64,000 nt of DNA from positions 31,571,504 to 31,635,503 of the forward strand of contig OZ037765.1 in assembly GCA_964035545.1 (NCBI GenBank), given 5' to 3'. The translations under genes were made by a program, and so were the position numbers. Numbering within the stretch: the first letter of the stretch is position 1; each line of letters starts with the position of its first letter. Positions 1 through 13,000 of this stretch are shown here, in pieces. The notes beneath the pieces are model-generated. The model made no database searches and was not told where the DNA came from. It was given only the letters and a program-made list of their open reading frames with translations. The DNA comes from Bugula neritina (lineage: Eukaryota > Bryozoa > Gymnolaemata > Cheilostomatida > Bugulidae).

Positions 1-5
1 TACTA

Positions 6-3000
6 CTATGAGAATGTGCCGGTCACAGACACCCCGCCTGAAGTCAAGGATCAGTAGCCTTAGCACTATAGGCTGGCACCTAAGTATATACACTATACTA
101 TCACCATCCAGTGTGCTATGGTTTATTATATACGATCTTTAGCTGCATTTGGGACTCAATATTTTAGTTTTTAAACAGATCTGATTTGTATAAAATGCTT
201 TGTTTTGTAAACAAGCTCCATTACCATTTGATAAAAATTTGTATGTTTATAATATTTTGTGATTAAAATTTAAACCGAAAAGTCTTGGTTGCTGTTGATT
301 TCAACTGTGGAAGTTGCCAAAACTTAGCCAGTATGATGAACTGAAATTCTCTACAAAATTCATACACTTTTTGCTAAAGTTTTTGTTGAAGGATACTAAC
401 CAGATTTCTTTAGATTACTAACAGAAAAGTGCTGATTTATGAAATTTTCAATTTCATTTGGTGAGTAGAACTATAATTCCAAACACCCAACTGCAATGAA
501 GACCATCATGCGTCTTATTACTGTCCTGCAGTCAAAGGAAAGAAATCTTATTTCTGTGTGAATCCATCATTTTAATTGCTCCATTTATAAGGATTAAATT
601 GGGAGTTGGGAACTTAAAGAAATTTTAGTTAAAAAGACAGTCTAACAGAAGTCTTCAGATGTTTCCATCATGCTAAATAATTACTCGTCAATATGAAAGT
701 AAATCAGTGCAGCTCTTGTGCCTGTAATGAATCTTTCAGCAACAAAAATGGTGCAGCTGCATGGGCAAAGTTTTCTCTTATAGAGTATACTTAATTTGAA
801 ATTGAAGCAAAAACACCACAAAAGCAATTTGCATCAACTTTTTATATTCCCTTATGTTCAATCTGAACAACTTTTCAACAGTTTTTCAGTTAAACTTAAA
901 TATATATACTTCACCAGTCAGTCTATACTACTACCACCACCATTACCACTATTAGCACTCAGAGCACCACTATTACCACCCACTCTATCACTTTACACCT
1001 ATCCCTACTAATTCTACCACTAGTCCACTACCACTTCTACAACTACTTCTACTAATAAGCTACAATCACTATATGCCCATAGCAAATCAATGGGTTAGGG
1101 ATTATGATAGATTATCCTTGGATCAGGTTATAAATATTAAGAGTCATTGGGAGGCTATATAATGGTATAGCTCTCTGTCTAAAAGAACTAGGAACTTTGG
1201 CTATACTGACGTAGAATTAGGTAATTGTAAATACAACTGAGCCAACTATCTGCTTGTGCTGCTGCATTGCTTGTACCACTTCAGCAATATCTAATCAGAA
1301 TGAAAATAAAACATGGTAACAATTTATAAAACAGGAAGTGATATCATATGTATTGCATTACCAGCTCAAGTTTAAAGGAAAATTACTCATCACTCAGCAC
1401 AGAGAGTAGGACTAAAAGCAGCGCAAATTAATTGTAGATGTTCAATTAGTTCCCGAGAGCATCTTAGAAGCAGATGCAGGTAGAACAAAACAGGATATTA
1501 GATTTACTTATACGTTCAATTCTAAGGAAAAATTCAAATTAATATGCTTGAAGAATTCAAGCGGTTTAAGACACCTGCCCCATTTGCTAACTGCACAAAT
1601 AATAACTCATCAGCTAGTCTATATTCAGAGCAATCACTTTTTTGTTCCCCCAGCAAAATCAACTAAGTTTGGCCAACTCAAAAATTAAGAACTCAAGCTA
1701 GACCTACCGCACGACTTATAGACTAGAAGTATACATGCATACCTGGACAGTTTTGTGCCAATAAACAGGACTTTGACTCAACCTCCTCTCCAACACAATC
1801 TGATTCACAGATTCTGGTTCGGAAGCGCACGCCTGGCTGACAGGTTCTAGAACACTGGCTCCAGTCACTCCAGTCAGACCAACCAGTTCTGTTGGGGTTA
1901 CCTTCAAACAGGTCTCTGGTGGTGGGTGCAGACGTCATTGGCAATGTAGTGCTATCTATAGAGATACTGGCTGTAGAGGTACTGGCCGTAGAGGTACTTG
2001 CTGTAGTATTACTCAAAGCAGTGGTGATTCTAATGAAGGGTTCGCATGAGAAACAGGCATACTTCAGTTTTTTCTTGCCTTTTGCAATCTATAAAATTAG
2101 ACATTTGGTGAGTTTTAACTGCAGCTCTTAGCCATATTGCAAACACTAACTGAGTTACAAACATCAGCTATATCACGAGGAAAATGAAACATTTAAAGAT
2201 GTTGTTATTGAAATAATTGATTAACTGCAACAATATATTTGTATTAAATACACAAGTGTAGGCCTACAACTGTGTGTTTAGTAACAATGCTTCTATGACA
2301 TAGGAATTTTAAATGTTTTGATGTAACATGATTTAGTCAAGAAAAAGAAATATTATGTTTATGCCAATGGTTAGGAAAAGTGGTTATTTGGTTGAGTGTG
2401 CTGCGGAATGTCTGGTTACAGACATGTGGCTGTAGGCAGCCAACATGCTCGCCAACACTTGAAAACTATTACCACAAAACTGAGGTTGAAGGGTGAACGA
2501 AAATAGTTTCAGAGGTTCTTGGAATTCAATTAAAATTTCAACCTGAGAAAGACATTAGCATAGTAGTGTCTATAATGAGACATGATCTTCATTCGTACAG
2601 GATGTTTATAATGGTATTACCAGACATATCTTATTCCTCCAGCCACAAGCTACATGAACAGAACACCTTTCTGCTTATTCTACTGAGTTGCTAAAGAAAA
2701 ATAAATAATTCTCCTCATGGTATGCATTAGATTTACTGCTGGGGTACTAGGGTGCTGATGGATAAAATAAAGCTACTAGTAACTACATATTTACTTACTA
2801 ATTCACCAATTAACTAATTATACATAGTATAAGATCAGCTTAGGCTATAGAATTACATTTACATTAGTCTAATTGCAAAAAGATGAGTTCAAAACAGATT
2901 CAACTCTCATTCACAACTGAAGAGTGGCTAATGGAGTGAAATAATACGGGCAGTCTGTAACTTCTGTAGCTGGTGAATTACACAAGCACAGTCTAGTTAT

Positions 3001-4639
3001 TCAATGATGCCCAAATCTCTCAGGAAAGAGGAATTGTAACAAGCTCGTAATACTAAAATTATTAGAATAATAATTTTATATACAAATTAGTTTATATAAG
3101 CTAGAAAGTTATAAGAATCAACTTCTTGGCATTAAAGACATATCTGGAAAAAAGGCCCTCAAAACTTGAATGCTTAACCTTAAACAAAAATCTATTTAAT
3201 GTGAAAATCATGCAACAAAACAGCAAAAAGTTTTTATGACATCAACTTAAACTCATTTTGATCTAAAATCTCCTTTCAAGGGTCATACCCCATAAATTAA
3301 TGATCATGATTCTCCATAAACATTCTGGTAAACAAATTTGAAGAAACACAAGTTTTTGGGGAAATCCCAAGTTTGAGTTCTTAGCTTGTCACTTGATGTT
3401 CGTCCCTAACATGAAAGAACACATCAGAGTAGATGAAAAGCTTCCTAAACCATTACTAGGAACTAAAATGTTTGACAATATGTCTAGTTTGTGGAAGTGA
3501 CAAAAACTTGAAATAGCTTAATCACTGCCTCTGAATAAAAATAGACTGCAACTAGAATTGATTGAACATTAACTGGCAGAGGATTGGTGTCGGCTGTCAA
3601 ATCACCAGAAGAAGGATGGATATTACTGGCTGTAACGTGTTCTCCTGTAGTTGATTCATGAGAGCATATCTCTAAATTAGCATATTATATTAATAAAATA
3701 TAGCTTTTGTAATGAAAGCTAAAATCTGTACCAACAGTGAGACTAACACCTACTAGCTAACACTATTGTAGAGTTTTCAACACTAACTACTAGCTATTAC
3801 TATTGTGAGGTTAGACTATACTGAAGTTAGAAGATGTAGAATATAAGTGGTGTATTAAAAAGCTATAAAAGCAATGATTTAGACATCATTGCTGTTTGGT
3901 GAACATAGCAAACTATTTATGCCTTCTGATGACTAAGATGTCATTTCTCTTAGGTCCATTATGATTAGATGCAGCTGTCCATCATTGTGGTAAAAGCATG
4001 TCATGTATGGAGCACTCACACATGTGCCATCTACTCAACTAAGTGTTTTGTACTCACCAACGGTCCCCTGATAAAACCAGCTCCCCCATTATTACAACAA
4101 CCTTTTGGACTTTTGAAAGCTTTTGTATCGCTTTTTTGAAAGATTTCTTTACACAAATCAGGTTTGTTGCCATCTCCAGGCAAAATTTTCTTAAAGCAGC
4201 TCAAACTTCCATCTAAAATAATGTTATTAAACCGCTTATTATAATAAAAATGTTTTCTAAGTCATATGCTATGTCATCTGTAAAAATTTACCCACAGTTG
4301 AACTTGATGGGACAAAAATACAAATTTTTTAATTGATTGAACAGGAGAAAATGTCTTTTAAATTTGGGCTTGAAATTTAAATTTCAAATTAATATCATTC
4401 AAAACTTGAGAACAATTTAAACCCATAACAGAATTATAACAATTTAGCCATGCTGTTTACTAAAGAGCTGTGATTAGGACAAGCTTTATATTTAGTTTAT
4501 AATATCAAATAGTGCAACATCAACTAGTTTTAGTTTAGGAATTCAAAAAGAGTAAGGCTGAAATACCTCCTGCAGCTGTGCTGGGAAGAAGAAGCTGTAT
4601 TAAAACAGCGGAGACTAAAGAGACACAAACTTTATCCAT
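6..4639 (-). CDS. Small secreted protein with one thrombospondin type-1 domain (four-exon model)
   Basis: Exons on the minus strand: 4639-4567, 4212-4058, 2088-1743 and tentatively 37-6, with junction phases 1, 0 and 1, giving about 201 aa. Exon 1 encodes a classic signal peptide (MDKVCVSLVSAVLIQLLLPS...), so the product is probably secreted. Exon 2 is a Cys-containing segment with CC and Gly-rich NNGGAG. Exon 3 has a Ser/Thr-rich linker built of AST-like triplets, then a TSP1 repeat: WSDWSDWSQCSRTC, then six Cys in all, ending in NCPG. TSP1 domains normally bind glycans or matrix. I do not recognise the orthologue. The last exon (ending TAG at 6-8) is supported only by a CAG acceptor and phase, so the gene may instead continue beyond the window. 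Confidence 0.62.
38..1742 (-). other. Last intron of the TSP1 gene
   Basis: No coding similarity was seen on either strand. Positions of about 930-1060 hold a degenerate run of ACC/ACT triplets that opens a spurious plus-strand frame. The intron exists only if the weak terminal exon at 6-37 is right. Confidence 0.4.
2089..4057 (-). other. Second intron of the TSP1 gene
   Basis: AT-rich sequence between the donor next to 4058 and the acceptor next to 2088. I found no exon-like frame, RNA gene or mobile-element hallmark in it. Confidence 0.5.
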
Positions 4640-6030
4640 GAGACTGTAATATCCGTGAACTACTAGTCGAATAGTTTACTGTTTGCTGTCACTCACTCTT
4701 CAGTATTGCTGACCCTCAGCTCGCTAACGACTGACTGCTGCTATGACTCCATGTGCTTAGTCGAATTACATCAACATTCAATGTTGTGTAATATCGAATT
4801 ATCTGCATGTATAAACAAATTGATGATGAATGCTCAAAGCATTACACCAATAAAACAGCAGCACCTTGTATGTAATAAACAGAGGGCTCATTCATTCGCA
4901 TTACGTGCTGCCAAGTTCCTCCTCCCGAATTAATAAAAGGAAATACTGTTTTGTACTAATACCTTCAGCTGACTTATAGCACATAATATAATGAGTGAGA
5001 TATTGAGATAGTAGCACGTGATATGTGTATTGGATAGCATTTACTAGGACTATTGGGGTAATCACGAACATAACCATGAAATGATAATGCACCCTGTAAA
5101 ATACAATTAATTATAAATGATTATCAAATATCAGAGTAATGAGGTAATATAATACTTATGTAAAGGACATGACCCAGTAGTCTTGTTTGCAGGTCAAACA
5201 GTGAATAGTAAATCATAACTTAGTCACTGCAAGGCATAACACAGCTTGTCATGTAGACACATAATTCACAGAGAACTGCTCCTGTGTCTAAAATAAGCAA
5301 CTTGCTTATGCAGACAGTTTCTGCCATGTAGGAGCAGTAGTGGAGAAATTGAGATAGCCTAAGTTCTTTAACTTTAATTTTTGGTGTGGGACACGGATTG
5401 AAATTTTTTCGTCAACATAACTTCTTTTGCTACATTTTTAATCTAAAACACAGCCTTTTCTCAATTTTTCCGTTACTGCATCTACCTCATTTTTGCTACC
5501 TCCCAGCACAACATCTTAGAACTATTGAACTCACTTTTCTTTAAGTGTCATAGATGTAAATAATTCTATAATATATAGTATATGTAATTATTATTGTATT
5601 GCATATTAAATTTAAATTCAAAACAATATACCTGATGAGTACACAGGAAGCACACTGCTTCTAACTATAATATAGCATTTTAGAGCTTAAGTGAAACAAA
5701 TTCACATTGCCATATTCTTATTTGAACATGTAATTACTCTTATTATAGAAATCTACACTATATTAAGCAAAGAATAAATGAAGAATATATTCCAAATATC
5801 TATTCTACTTAGGTTTAATATGACATCTATTCAGGTATAGTCTAAACTCTAAACAATATCTTCTTCTCTCAAGTATGAGCCAACTTTTTCTAAGCTGTGA
5901 CTAGTTGTGTTTTACATTCTAATATTTCAGTATTATTTGTATTTTGATAATTTGATATATTGACATATGATTTTATGTCATGTAGCATGGTTTTGTATTA
6001 GGCAGCTACATACATCTAATATACATTATA

Positions 6031-6103
<73 letters not shown>

Positions 6104-7046
6104 TGTACATATAGAATTGTTTCATACAACTCTCCCTGTCTTGCAATATGTGTTGAAGTATTTTCTAGTAGTCAAACTATGCAGCATATCTACACATAAT
6201 ATTAAAATCGATTTTCTCACAAAAACATGAATAAACTTTGCCAAAGCTCTTCAAATTTCCATATTAATTTGAGCATGAGATGCCACTTGCAAGTTTTACG
6301 AGAACATAATTTTCTTTCCAGATTATTCTTTAGAGTTTCTCTGATAACAGCTTTTGACTCTAGTCAGCTTCTGTTTTATTAGAATACATGCTTGGGTCAG
6401 CAGAAATAATTGCCATTGTTTGTGGCATCAAGAAGTGTCATGTGATGACAGCAGCTAAAATGGTCATTGCAGACGTTTCTGTTGTTTGCATAAAAATTAA
6501 TGACAGAATGTCATGCTATGGTTTATTAATCTCAATGCAACAAAAAAAACCTTAAATTACATACATTAGTAGGACTGTGTTATATTGGATAACAATATAG
6601 TATTTATATCAACAATTCATAAAAATGATATAGGCACAGTTGAAAGATATTTTTGCCACAAAGAAGAGGAGGCAAATCTAAATATTGTAATATTTCAACA
6701 GCCAGATGTAGGCACACAATTTATGTACAAGGAATCAAACTTCAGCATAATAATTCTATTCAAAGCACCAGGGCTCGAGTATCTAAATAGCAGATAGAAA
6801 ATTTCGAAACAGTGAAAAATTTACGAGATAAGCACTTATAAACACTCTTCTGCAATGCCGTCAACGGCTACAAAATTCAACGAAAAAAAAATGCAATTAT
6901 CAAAACAATTGAGAAGATATTAAATGCTTGTGCATCATCAGCTAATATAAGGGGTAGTTTAGAAAACCGAGACAAGATAACTCCCAATTTATAGATAGAA
7001 TATTAATAATAAGGGAGAAGGTAACTCCCGCTTCATATATAGAATA
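4640..7046. other. Intergenic region between the TSP1 gene and CCDC66
   Basis: Both flanking genes are on the minus strand, so this holds the TSP1-gene promoter and the CCDC66 3' UTR. Apart from the dinucleotide repeat at 6040-6102 I see no gene. A minus-strand AATAAA (read as tttatt near 6523) is a possible, rather distant, CCDC66 polyadenylation signal. Confidence 0.5.
6040..6102. repeat. (AT)n microsatellite
   Basis: Uninterrupted alternating TA of about 60 bp, preceded by a short CA stretch. Confidence 0.95.
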
Positions 7047-10000
7047 TTAGTAATGAGTAGCTAGCGTGTCTGGCGTTATAACGGACTCAATCTCCCTTTG
7101 CTTAGCCATCAGTCCCTACAAGATAGAAATATCCACAATATTTCACCATATGTTTACCGTAACTTATTATTGTCAAATGCAATATAATATCTAATATATA
7201 TAATAATAAAATGGTTACTATCAAAATGTGTAATATATATACATAATATTACCTGCTTTTTATAACACATAATATAGTAGAATGGTATATATAACATTGT
7301 TCACTATAATACAATGTATATATATAACTATATAATATATAGCTATATATATAACATAATACCTACATAATAACAGATAGTCACTCATACGACATGAATA
7401 AAAAAATACAACTAAACTAAAAACAAATTTACGCCTAATGTCAAAATCCTAAAAGTGTAATAATTTGTTATTGAAATTATAAATTTTGCAACTTTGCAGT
7501 TGCTCATTTTAGCTTTTTTGTTTTTTTTTCACAAAAGTTTAAAACAATTTCAAGTAAATGCACCAAAAATTTCATTTCAAACCTAAATATAATAATATAA
7601 TATTAAAATATAGTAATATAACAACTTACTGACAAACTTAAACCAAAAGGCTGTGAGATTTCAAACTTACTACCAGTTGACACTTGCCATTGAAAGACAA
7701 GGCAACATATACTAGACTACAGTATGCTGCCAGCACTCACCTGTCTCATCTGCCTCAAGGAGTCTAAAACCTGCTGCTGCCGATCTGTTGGATGTTTAGT
7801 CAGCAGAGACGGGTTGTAAAGAGGATCCTGCAAACATATAACACTCATGCATATGTAGTTCAGTACTTTTGATCTTTAAACGAATATAGTTGTTTGATGT
7901 TGTATCCTGAAAGAGCACAAGTTGCTGACGGCTATTGATGCCATTATTATGAGTAATACAATATTCTACTTTAGCCTACAGCAACTCACAAACATATTGT
8001 AATGCTGGTTAAACGGTTGTGTGAATAATAAATTCAACTATTTTGTACTCACTATTATATTATATTCACTATCTGCTTTTATGTTATATTCGCTATTAAT
8101 TATTATATTATGTTCACTATTCACTAATATTATATCCACTATCTTGAGTTAGCAAAACATGTGACACTTCAAAGCCATACTATAAAATGTAGTTCTTCAA
8201 AAATCATAAAACTTGAGCTGCTGCTAATGCCAATGAATAGATAAGATAACTCCTAACCTTGCTATGCTCAGATCTGGGTGTGGGCTGATGTGAGTCTTTG
8301 ATGTTGTGCATGTGCACACCGTATTGCGCAGGTTTCATGCTTTTGTAGTAAGCTTCTCGGGCTAGAGCCACCTGCGTCCCTTCTCTGGACATCGGAGAAG
8401 GTTCCTGGGCATTAGATGGACTGAGAACAGCGTCTGACCTTCGGAAGGGCACGTACTCTTCCACGGGAGAAGTGGACAACATGTTGGTTAGGGACGGCTC
8501 ATATACTATATAGAGAAAAACAGTAAAATGGAGTAGGTTTGTCTTGATAGGTATTTTTATAAACTTAGACATATTAGGCAAAATCAAAAAGACATGTTTC
8601 ACCAAACATTATGGTACTTTCTAGTAAAGAGTCATCATAAAAAAATAAAAGAGAAGACAATTAATAGTAGAAAAAGATAAAAGAAAAACACCGGTTTTTC
8701 TAATGAGTAAAAATATTGAATCAAGACCTAAATGCAAATTAAAACAAATTGATAGTGCAGATGAATGACTAAAAACTTTAACAAAGCCAGTTAGTAAATT
8801 GCAGAAATTTCAAAAGAAAAACATAAATCAAGCAAACCAAACAAATTTCATTCATTTTGAATGAATGAAGTTTTTTGTATCACAGGCTTTCCCAAACTCA
8901 TCATATGCAGGAAGTTGATGTTGCCCTAGCAACATATGTAATCAAATCACTCACCAGAAGCATCGCGCTTAGTCCTGGTATTAATGTTCTCTTTCTTGTC
9001 TCCGGAATCAAAGACTTGGTTGGCTGCGGTCTGCACTGAACTGGATTTGTCTTTTCTGTCCATCACTGAGTTGTCTCTAAAATTAAAACTTGGATTTAGA
9101 TTTAATTTCTAGTTTAAAACTTGGATCTAAATTTACTTTTCGGTTTAAAAACATCACAATCAAAAGATAATTTGTAAACAAAATGGACATTTTTGGAGTA
9201 AAAAATCTTAGATTCACTTTCTACTCTTTAGCAGCACTTACTTGAGTTTAGGTTGCTTGCTAAGTGATTCGGCAGCAGGAACTACGTCTGAAAGTTTGTG
9301 CCGAGGAGAAAGATGGTTATTGACACTCTCTCTGTCTTTATTATTGGTCAGTTCCACGCTAGACCGAGTTGCCCGCCCATTTGGTATATGCTTGATGTTG
9401 GCATCAACCTAAAGAGATGAAGGAGTATATTAACTGTTCCAAAAAGGGCATAACTGTTGCATTGTTTCAAACAAGAATCAAAAGAGTAAAACTTTGATAC
9501 AATTTTAAAGGCCACAAGAAAATAATTTCAAAGTGAATATTTGATAAAAACCTAAAATGCATTTTGTTGAAAACACTCCAACACACAATCTACAGAATTT
9601 CGGCAAATTTTTCAGTTCCTATCCAACTTTAAAATTTTAATTTGCAACTTTCTAAAACTAATCAAACAACTGCAGCCTTTAAATAATTCCTCAATTATAT
9701 GTGCTCGACACGCTTTACGCTACCTGCTAATTAGAAATACTTTTTTGCAAAATCATGACCTTTCCAGCAAAGACAAAAGTGCAGATAATTTAACAGAAGT
9801 CAATTGCAATTAATGTGTATAAATGATTAAAATATAGAATAGTGTGCAATATATTGGAAAAACATATCATACAAATCAAATAATAGCTCAACCCAAATAT
9901 TTTCTCACCGCTTTAGCACTTCTTTTCTTAATATATGTTTTCTAAAGTAATACAAGTAATAAAGATGACCATTAAACACTAAAAAGTTTTGAACAAAGTT

Positions 10001-13000
10001 TCACTTTACAGAGCAAAGAGCTCCGACAACTATTCCATGTGAGGTTTACCTGACGAAGTAGCTGCTCTTTTCTAGCCTGAGTTCTCACAATCTTTTCTCC
10101 TTGCTTTTCTTCAAAATGTGGGTCACGCTTTGATTGTCCTGTAAATTTTTTTCCAGCCTGATTTTTCCAGCCCCAGGGTTTTGGTTCTGGTGGTTGTTTG
10201 GCTTTTCGAGCCTTTGGACCACTGATTACCCGCACATTCTTCTTGGTGGCACTGCTGAGATTTCTCTACAAACACACGAAGTTAAGTACCCTGGGCTAAG
10301 TACACCAAGTTAAGTACACTAAGTTAAGCATACTAAGCTAAGTACATGAAGCTAAGTACACTAAGTTAAGTTCAATAAGTTAAGTGCAAGTTGACACAAA
10401 GTATTATTTATTACCAGGACACAAAATAAACTTATTTAAATAATATTAATATTATAATAAATATTTATTCAATTAATAAAAATGCAAGTAATGAAGATCA
10501 AGTTTTTTTAATGTTTGACTGAACAAGATAAGGTGAATCTTTACCTCGCTAGCCTGTGGTTTAGCTTTCTGTTGACGAGTTGATTTTTGAGTGGGGGGAG
10601 GGGTGTCTGTTTGCACTCCAAACTCTTTCATTGGAGACTGTTCTTTCTGCACTCCTTGCCACTTGCGTGGGGTGACAACTCTGTTGGAAATATATCCACC
10701 AGTGTTGCTGTCAACTGCAACAAACAACATGGGAAAAACTTTAATAAATAAAGACGCAGTAGAATCCACTAAAACTTTTTGCTTTAGGTCATAGAAAGTA
10801 TTGCTCAAACAAACTAATTTCCCCTAAAGTTTATGCTATTAACTATAGTTACTGCTGAAACCTGAAGGTATAATAGTCTGAAACTAATAACAGCGGGTAA
10901 CTGGACACTACCAACACACGTTTAAAATTTAGTCATTGAGCCAAGTCTAAAGTCTAAACAATGTCTACTAACAAATAGGTTTAATATAATATCACAAGAA
11001 CCTATCTCAACAAATAGCCTTTCATATGTTCCCATTGTTCAATTTCTAATAGGAGTTGTGCTCACCATGCTAGTACATATTTCTAATCTGACCATAAACA
11101 GCCACAATCAAAAAATTTTAGAGCTTGAGGGCCAAAAAAATTTAAAATTGTTACTGCAGAAGATAAATGAAAACTGAAGAGTAATTTGCAGTATTTTTCT
11201 GAGTAGGTCTTCGATAAAAAGTTCAATAAGCGCTGAAAGAATTTTTAGCCTTACCAGCTCTAGCAGTGTTACGACCTTGACGAGTGGTGTTGTGACCTTG
11301 ACGAGTAGTGTTGTGACCTTGACGAGTAGTGTTGTGACCTTGACGTGTAGAATAGTGACCTTGATGAGTGTCCTGATCCCGAGGAGATAAATTTAAACCA
11401 GGAACAGAAGTTGGCTCTACAGCTCGGTTAGCCTGTGAATCAAACACTCTGGGAGATAAAGTATCGGGGGCATCGGGGTTCTTCCGTGGAGTGAGAATTT
11501 CAGATATGATAGGCCCAACCCGTGGGCTAAACTTTTCTAAAATTGTCCAAAATATACATTTAAAAAAAATAACCAAAATTGACAAATTATTCAAACTGAG
11601 AAACCAAAGCTGTATAAACAAAACACTCTCTGTTTGCAGAGAGCTGGGTTGAATAAAAATAACACCTACGCTCGTACGCTGCCTTTAAGTTGCTGATGTC
11701 ATGACCGGCAGCCTGCAACTTTTCAAGTCTTTTTCGTGCTTTTAAAATCTCGGCTTCTTGTGCGGCTCTCTTGATGCTATCAGCTAGCTCATCACCTAAG
11801 TTCATGTCTTTGGCCTATAAACACACACCTGCGTGTAGCGTTCTGATACAAAGTATAGTCTCAGAAACTTATAACGGTGTTTAAGCTGTCGCATGCAACT
11901 TAAATGTGCAGACAATAAGGATGCAGCTGGTCAAGTCGCATTTGGAAGGATTCAAAATGATATGAAGCACAAGTGTGAACACAACCCACCTTAGGCTCTT
12001 CCTACAATAATCGTAACACCACATTACACAATGAGTTTTGAAGGTTATACTCATTACCAAACTAAGAAAACAAGGACTCCAGATACTAAGATTGCGAGAG
12101 TAATAGTGGTGACATCACTATTGATGATGTCATAAAAAGGAAATGCCTCATTTATTTGCAAAGAAAAGAACAGTTTTAACTAGCAGATAAACAGTGCATT
12201 TACTTTATACCATTCTATTTACTAAATTCACTATGTTATGAAGGCACTACCAAAGGAAATCTGAATAGTTAACTGCAAATTTGACACCAGTTTCAAACTT
12301 CAAACAGAAACTGCAAACATCTACGTCCTAATATAACAACACAGAAACAACTACCTGCTTAAGTCTATTCATATGCCGAACATGCTCTGACTCTTGCTGC
12401 TGATTGGTTCGTTCAGCTCGAAACTTTGCTTCTTCTTCAGCTTCTTCTTTTAGCTTTCTGAGACGCTCTTCTTGTCTCAGCCGCTGCTTCTCTTCAACTT
12501 GCTGTCGGATTTCTTCCTAAAAAGTCAACACCAAGAAAATAAATTAACATCAGCTCCTAACAATTTATTCTAAAAATTTAGACAAACCTTTTTAGACAAA
12601 CAACTCCAAAAGCAACATAATAAAAATAGTGAATAGTGCAATAAGTTTTTTGTCCATGTTTGTGCACCATTTGAATAACGCATTCACAATTATTAATAAC
12701 CACCTGATAGCGGAGCTCTTTTCTCCGCAGTTCTTCTCGTTCCTTTAAAGTTGCAGGGTCAAGGTTAACTAACTGACCTCTAATGTGATTTCTACAATAA
12801 CAGCAAGTAGTGCATCAACGCAGTATTACGAACAGCTTTTCTTACAGACTATTGTACACAATTAGAAGAACAAATAAAACACATTTCAAATTGAAAGTAA
12901 ATTGCAAATTGAAAAATATCAAAACTAGCAAATTAGGTGACGATATGCTCTAAAAACACTCTCCTATTATTAGCACTCAGCCACTCACAAGACAAAAGTG

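Noticed and set aside
5967-6230. Plus-strand frame over the (AT)n tract
   Set aside because: Alternating Tyr/Ile from a dinucleotide repeat, not a gene.
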